The translations under genes were made by a program, and so were the position numbers. The notes below the pieces were generated by a model, which searched no databases, was not told the origin of the DNA, and worked only from the letters and a program-made list of their open reading frames with translations. From contig JAYYZW010000112.1 of NCBI GenBank assembly GCA_036339995.1, forward strand, positions 1-7,717: DNA of 7,717 bases, written 5' to 3'. Shown here piece after piece: positions 6,116-7,717 of this stretch; within the stretch, counting starts at the first letter, position 1; each line of letters starts with the position of its first letter. The stretch is from JAYYZW01 sp036339995 (GTDB taxonomy: Bacteria > Pseudomonadota > Gammaproteobacteria > Ga0077536).

Positions 6116-6803
6116 CGTGGTGATCGAGTGCCGCGGCATTACGCGAAGTTTCGAGGATGGCAATGCGCGGATCGAGGTATTAAAGGGCATCGACATGACT
6201 GTGCATGCCGGCGAAACCGTCGCGGTCAGCGGTGCATCCGGATCGGGCAAGAGTACGCTTCTGCACCTGCTTGGCGGCTTGGATCAGCCGGGCGCAGGTT
6301 GCGTGATGTTGTGCGGGCGCGACCTCGCCACGCTCAAGGATCGAGAACGCGCACTACTTAGAAACCAGATGCTCGGTTTCGTGTACCAGTTTCATCATCT
6401 TTTGCCCGAATTTTCCGCTCTGGAAAACGTCGCCATGCCGTTGCTCATCGGGCGGATGCGGGCAGCCGAAGCAGCAGATCGCGCGCGGGCAGTCCTCGAG
6501 CGAGTCGGCCTGACCGCGCGTGCAGGTCATCGCCCGGCTGAACTCTCGGGCGGCGAACGGCAGCGCGTCGCGATCGCGCGCGCGATCGTTAACTCACCGA
6601 AGTGCCTTCTTGCGGACGAGCCGACCGGCAATCTGGATGCTCGCAATGCGGCGATGGCGTGCGATCTGCTGCTCGAGTTGTGTCACGAACAACGGGCAGC
6701 GGTTGTGATCGTCACGCACAATGAACAGGTGGCCGCGCGCATGAACCGGCACTTTCGCCTCGACGACGGCCTCTTGCAGCCGGTTATCAAGAACTCGCCA
6801 TAG
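6108..6803 (+). CDS. lolD: Lipoprotein-releasing ABC transporter ATPase LolD
   Basis: This is the cytoplasmic ATPase that powers lipoprotein release by the Lol transporter. All ABC signatures are intact in 231 residues: Walker A GASGSGKST (42-50, K48), the Q-loop within FVYQFHHLLPEF (91-102, Q94), the signature LSGGERQRVAIARA (146-159), Walker B CLLADE (166-171, D170, E171), the D-loop GNLD and the H-loop in IVTHN (H204). The FVYQFHHLLPEFSALENVAMPL run is characteristic of LolD within the MacB/FtsE group. The start codon overlaps the upstream stop (ATGAGTGA), so the two subunits are almost certainly translationally coupled. No gene follows on the same strand within the window; the REP pair and an opposing gene come next. 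Confidence 0.96.
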   Translation: MSDVVIECRGITRSFEDGNARIEVLKGIDMTVHAGETVAVSGASGSGKSTLLHLLGGLDQPGAGCVMLCGRDLATLKDRERALLRNQMLGFVYQFHHLLPEFSALENVAMPLLIGRMRAAEAADRARAVLERVGLTARAGHRPAELSGGERQRVAIARAIVNSPKCLLADEPTGNLDARNAAMACDLLLELCHEQRAAVVIVTHNEQVAARMNRHFRLDDGLLQPVIKNSP

Positions 6804-6855
6804 CTAAGTTATAAACCCGCCTATTGCACGAGTACGCTGTCAATTTAGCCCGGGG

Positions 6856-6923
6856 ATTCGCCCGCAAGCGGGGCTCCTACGACGCCTCGGTTCAGCACCG
6901 TAGGAGCCCGCTTGCGGGCGAAT
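6856..6923. repeat. Head-to-head REP doublet (BIME-like inverted repeat)
   Basis: The left arm (6856-6881) and right arm (6899-6923) are reverse complements except for one extra G in the left, separated by 17 bp. Each arm is itself a REP-like unit: a GTAG head, then GAG, then a small palindrome CCCGC-TT-GCGGG, then CGAAT. The GTAG head and GC-rich palindrome follow the REP pattern described in Pseudomonas and Xanthomonas relatives, whose spread is linked to RAYT transposases. The two GTAG heads face each other. It sits between the convergent lolD and DUF2062 genes, the usual place for such elements, and could stop or stabilise both transcripts. No RAYT gene is in the window. Confidence 0.85.
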
Positions 6924-6969
6924 AGAAACTCTTGCTAAGACGCAAAGATCGGATAAGTCTGACAGGTTG

Positions 6970-7497
6970 CTAACGTGCGCGTTTGAGACGCCGGCTGCGG
7001 CGCCGGTTCAGAAGGTAGGCGCGCCACATCCAGCGCACGGAAACGATACCGATGGCAGCGGTGCTGCATCCACAAATGAGACAACCCACGCATAGGGGCA
7101 GCCAGATCCCACCGAGGATGTCGATGAGTCCGGAAAAGGAACCCGGGAAGGCAAGCGCCCCGACCTCGCTTGGGAACCCAGTGATCCATTCGCCCACTTT
7201 GTAGGCAAAAAGGTACATCGGCGCGAACGTGAATGGGTTCGTGATCCAGAGCGACACCATCGTCACCGGCAGGTTGACCCGAAACGTCAATGCCAGCGGC
7301 GCGGCGATCAGCATCTGGATGGGGAGGGGAATAAACGCGAGGAAAAACCCGAGCGATACGCCGCCCGCGACAGAGCGTCGACCGAGATGCCAGACCTCGG
7401 AATCGTGGAGTCGCGCGCCGAGCCAACCGGCAGCGCGGGATTTGGTGATCGATTTGCGGTCTCCGAGGTAGCGCCGCAAGATAGTTCTGGGACTCAT
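6970..7497 (-). CDS. DUF2062 domain-containing inner-membrane protein
   Basis: This is a small membrane protein of unknown biochemical role. The 175 residues match the DUF2062 pattern: a basic N-terminus, WLGARLHDSEVWHLGRRSVAGGVSLGFFLAF (25-55), IPLPIQMLIAAPLALTFRVNLPV (56-78) and SLWITNPFTFAPMYLFAYKVGEW (82-104). Three hydrophobic stretches are visible, at about 43-72, 76-99 and 129-153. The tail after 163 is strongly basic (RRRSRRLKR), probably cytoplasmic. The ATG at 7495-7497 is the only reasonable start, because an in-frame TAA lies about 24 bases upstream; the Shine-Dalgarno is weak. The gene is convergent with lolD. In relatives such as Pseudomonas it often lies between lol genes and comEC, which fits here. 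A palindrome lies just upstream. Confidence 0.88.
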   Translation of the reverse strand: MSPRTILRRYLGDRKSITKSRAAGWLGARLHDSEVWHLGRRSVAGGVSLGFFLAFIPLPIQMLIAAPLALTFRVNLPVTMVSLWITNPFTFAPMYLFAYKVGEWITGFPSEVGALAFPGSFSGLIDILGGIWLPLCVGCLICGCSTAAIGIVSVRWMWRAYLLNRRRSRRLKRAR

Positions 7498-7518
7498 TAT
7501 CGCTGGCTTGTTGAGTTA

Positions 7519-7536
7519 CAGTTCAAGCTTGAACTG
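7519..7536. promoter_or_regulatory. Perfect 18-bp palindrome upstream of the DUF2062 gene
   Basis: CAGTTCAAGCTTGAACTG is identical to its own reverse complement over all 18 bases and ends there (flanking A and C do not pair). It begins 22 bp upstream of the DUF2062 start, within its presumed promoter or leader. A dimeric regulator operator is the likeliest role, and a 9-bp-arm structure in the leader is the alternative. I cannot assign a regulator family. Confidence 0.4.
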
Positions 7537-7600
7537 CCATACGGGCCGCTAGCAATCCGTGTCGGCCCCGGTGGTTAGAAGTGGATGGGGGAGAAGTTGT

Positions 7601-7609
7601 TGTGGATAA
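7601..7609 (-). promoter_or_regulatory. Consensus DnaA box
   Basis: The plus strand reads TGTGGATAA, the exact complement of the strong DnaA box TTATCCACA. It lies inside a short inverted repeat, TTGTT-N6-AACAA (7597-7612), directly before an ATG at 7613. Whether it is bound as a regulatory or titration site cannot be told from one copy. Confidence 0.45.
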
Positions 7610-7612
7610 CAA

Positions 7613-7717
7613 ATGCAGGTCCACGGAGCATTTTACCTCGCCGACATTCTGAGCGCGCTCGCTAATCCGCGACCGCATAGTACAACGGCAATGCTGTTGA
7701 TCAGTATCGCCGTGACG
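7613..7717 (+). CDS. Possible N-terminus of a plus-strand gene cut by the window edge (uncertain)
   Basis: The frame is open from the ATG at 7613 to the window end (35 codons), with an in-frame TAA just before it. The last residues, from an internal ATG at 7691 (MLLISIAVT), look like the start of a membrane segment; 7691 may be the true start, though neither ATG has a good Shine-Dalgarno. By gene order in relatives, where comEC follows DUF2062 divergently, this could be the start of ComEC, but nothing in 35 residues proves it. A competing minus-strand frame (stop at 7633-7635) encodes VTAILINSIAVVLCGRGLAS plus seven residues and also looks like a membrane-protein tail. At most one is real. 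Confidence 0.25.
   Translation, partial: MQVHGAFYLADILSALANPRPHSTTAMLLISIAVT

Noticed and set aside
7585..7665. 26-codon plus-strand frame starting MGEKLLW
   Set aside because: Too short, no homology I recognise, and it overlaps the DnaA box and the alternative frame at 7613.
1..7717. A novel defence, mobile or secretion system
   Set aside because: Every substantial frame belongs to a known housekeeping family in a familiar gene neighbourhood; there is no toxin-antitoxin pair, integrase, CRISPR array or unexplained gene cluster.

Overview
The window reads as an ordinary core-genome stretch of a moderately GC-rich gammaproteobacterium. The lineage is inferred from a class Ia ribonucleotide reductase with two N-terminal ATP-cones (the Pseudomonas-type long NrdA), a lolC-lolD-DUF2062 gene order, a close CpdA homologue and a Pseudomonas/Xanthomonas-style REP doublet. 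I cannot name the species. I see no phage, plasmid, CRISPR array, insertion sequence, tRNA or rRNA, and no clear new multi-gene system. The notable signals are regulatory sites and small repeats.

Layout. Positions 1-2181 (minus) hold the N-terminal 727 codons of nrdA, running off the left edge. Positions 2182-2596 are its control region, with a promoter, two tandem NrdR boxes 32 bp apart, a DnaA-box-like 9-mer, and a GC-rich stretch with small hairpins but no gene. A class I O-methyltransferase (2597-3259, minus) lies divergent from a CpdA-type metallophosphoesterase (3344-4099, plus). CpdA converges on tsaB (4127-4798, minus) with only 27 bp between them. tsaB is divergent from lolC/E (4856-6115, plus), whose perfect TATAAT sits almost on the start codon. 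lolD (6108-6803, plus) overlaps the lolC/E stop by 8 bp. A 166-bp gap carries a head-to-head REP pair, followed by a DUF2062 membrane protein (6970-7497, minus). The last 220 bp hold an 18-bp perfect palindrome, a consensus DnaA box and possibly the first codons of a plus-strand gene.

How the genes work together. lolC/E and lolD are one translationally coupled unit for the inner-membrane ABC machine that releases lipoproteins toward the outer membrane. No lolE follows lolD, so the single membrane subunit may act as a homodimer (LolF type), unless a second gene lies elsewhere. nrdA is a separately controlled dNTP-synthesis gene. tsaB (tRNA t6A modification), cpdA (cAMP turnover) and the methyltransferase are independent housekeeping or metabolic units arranged in alternating orientation.
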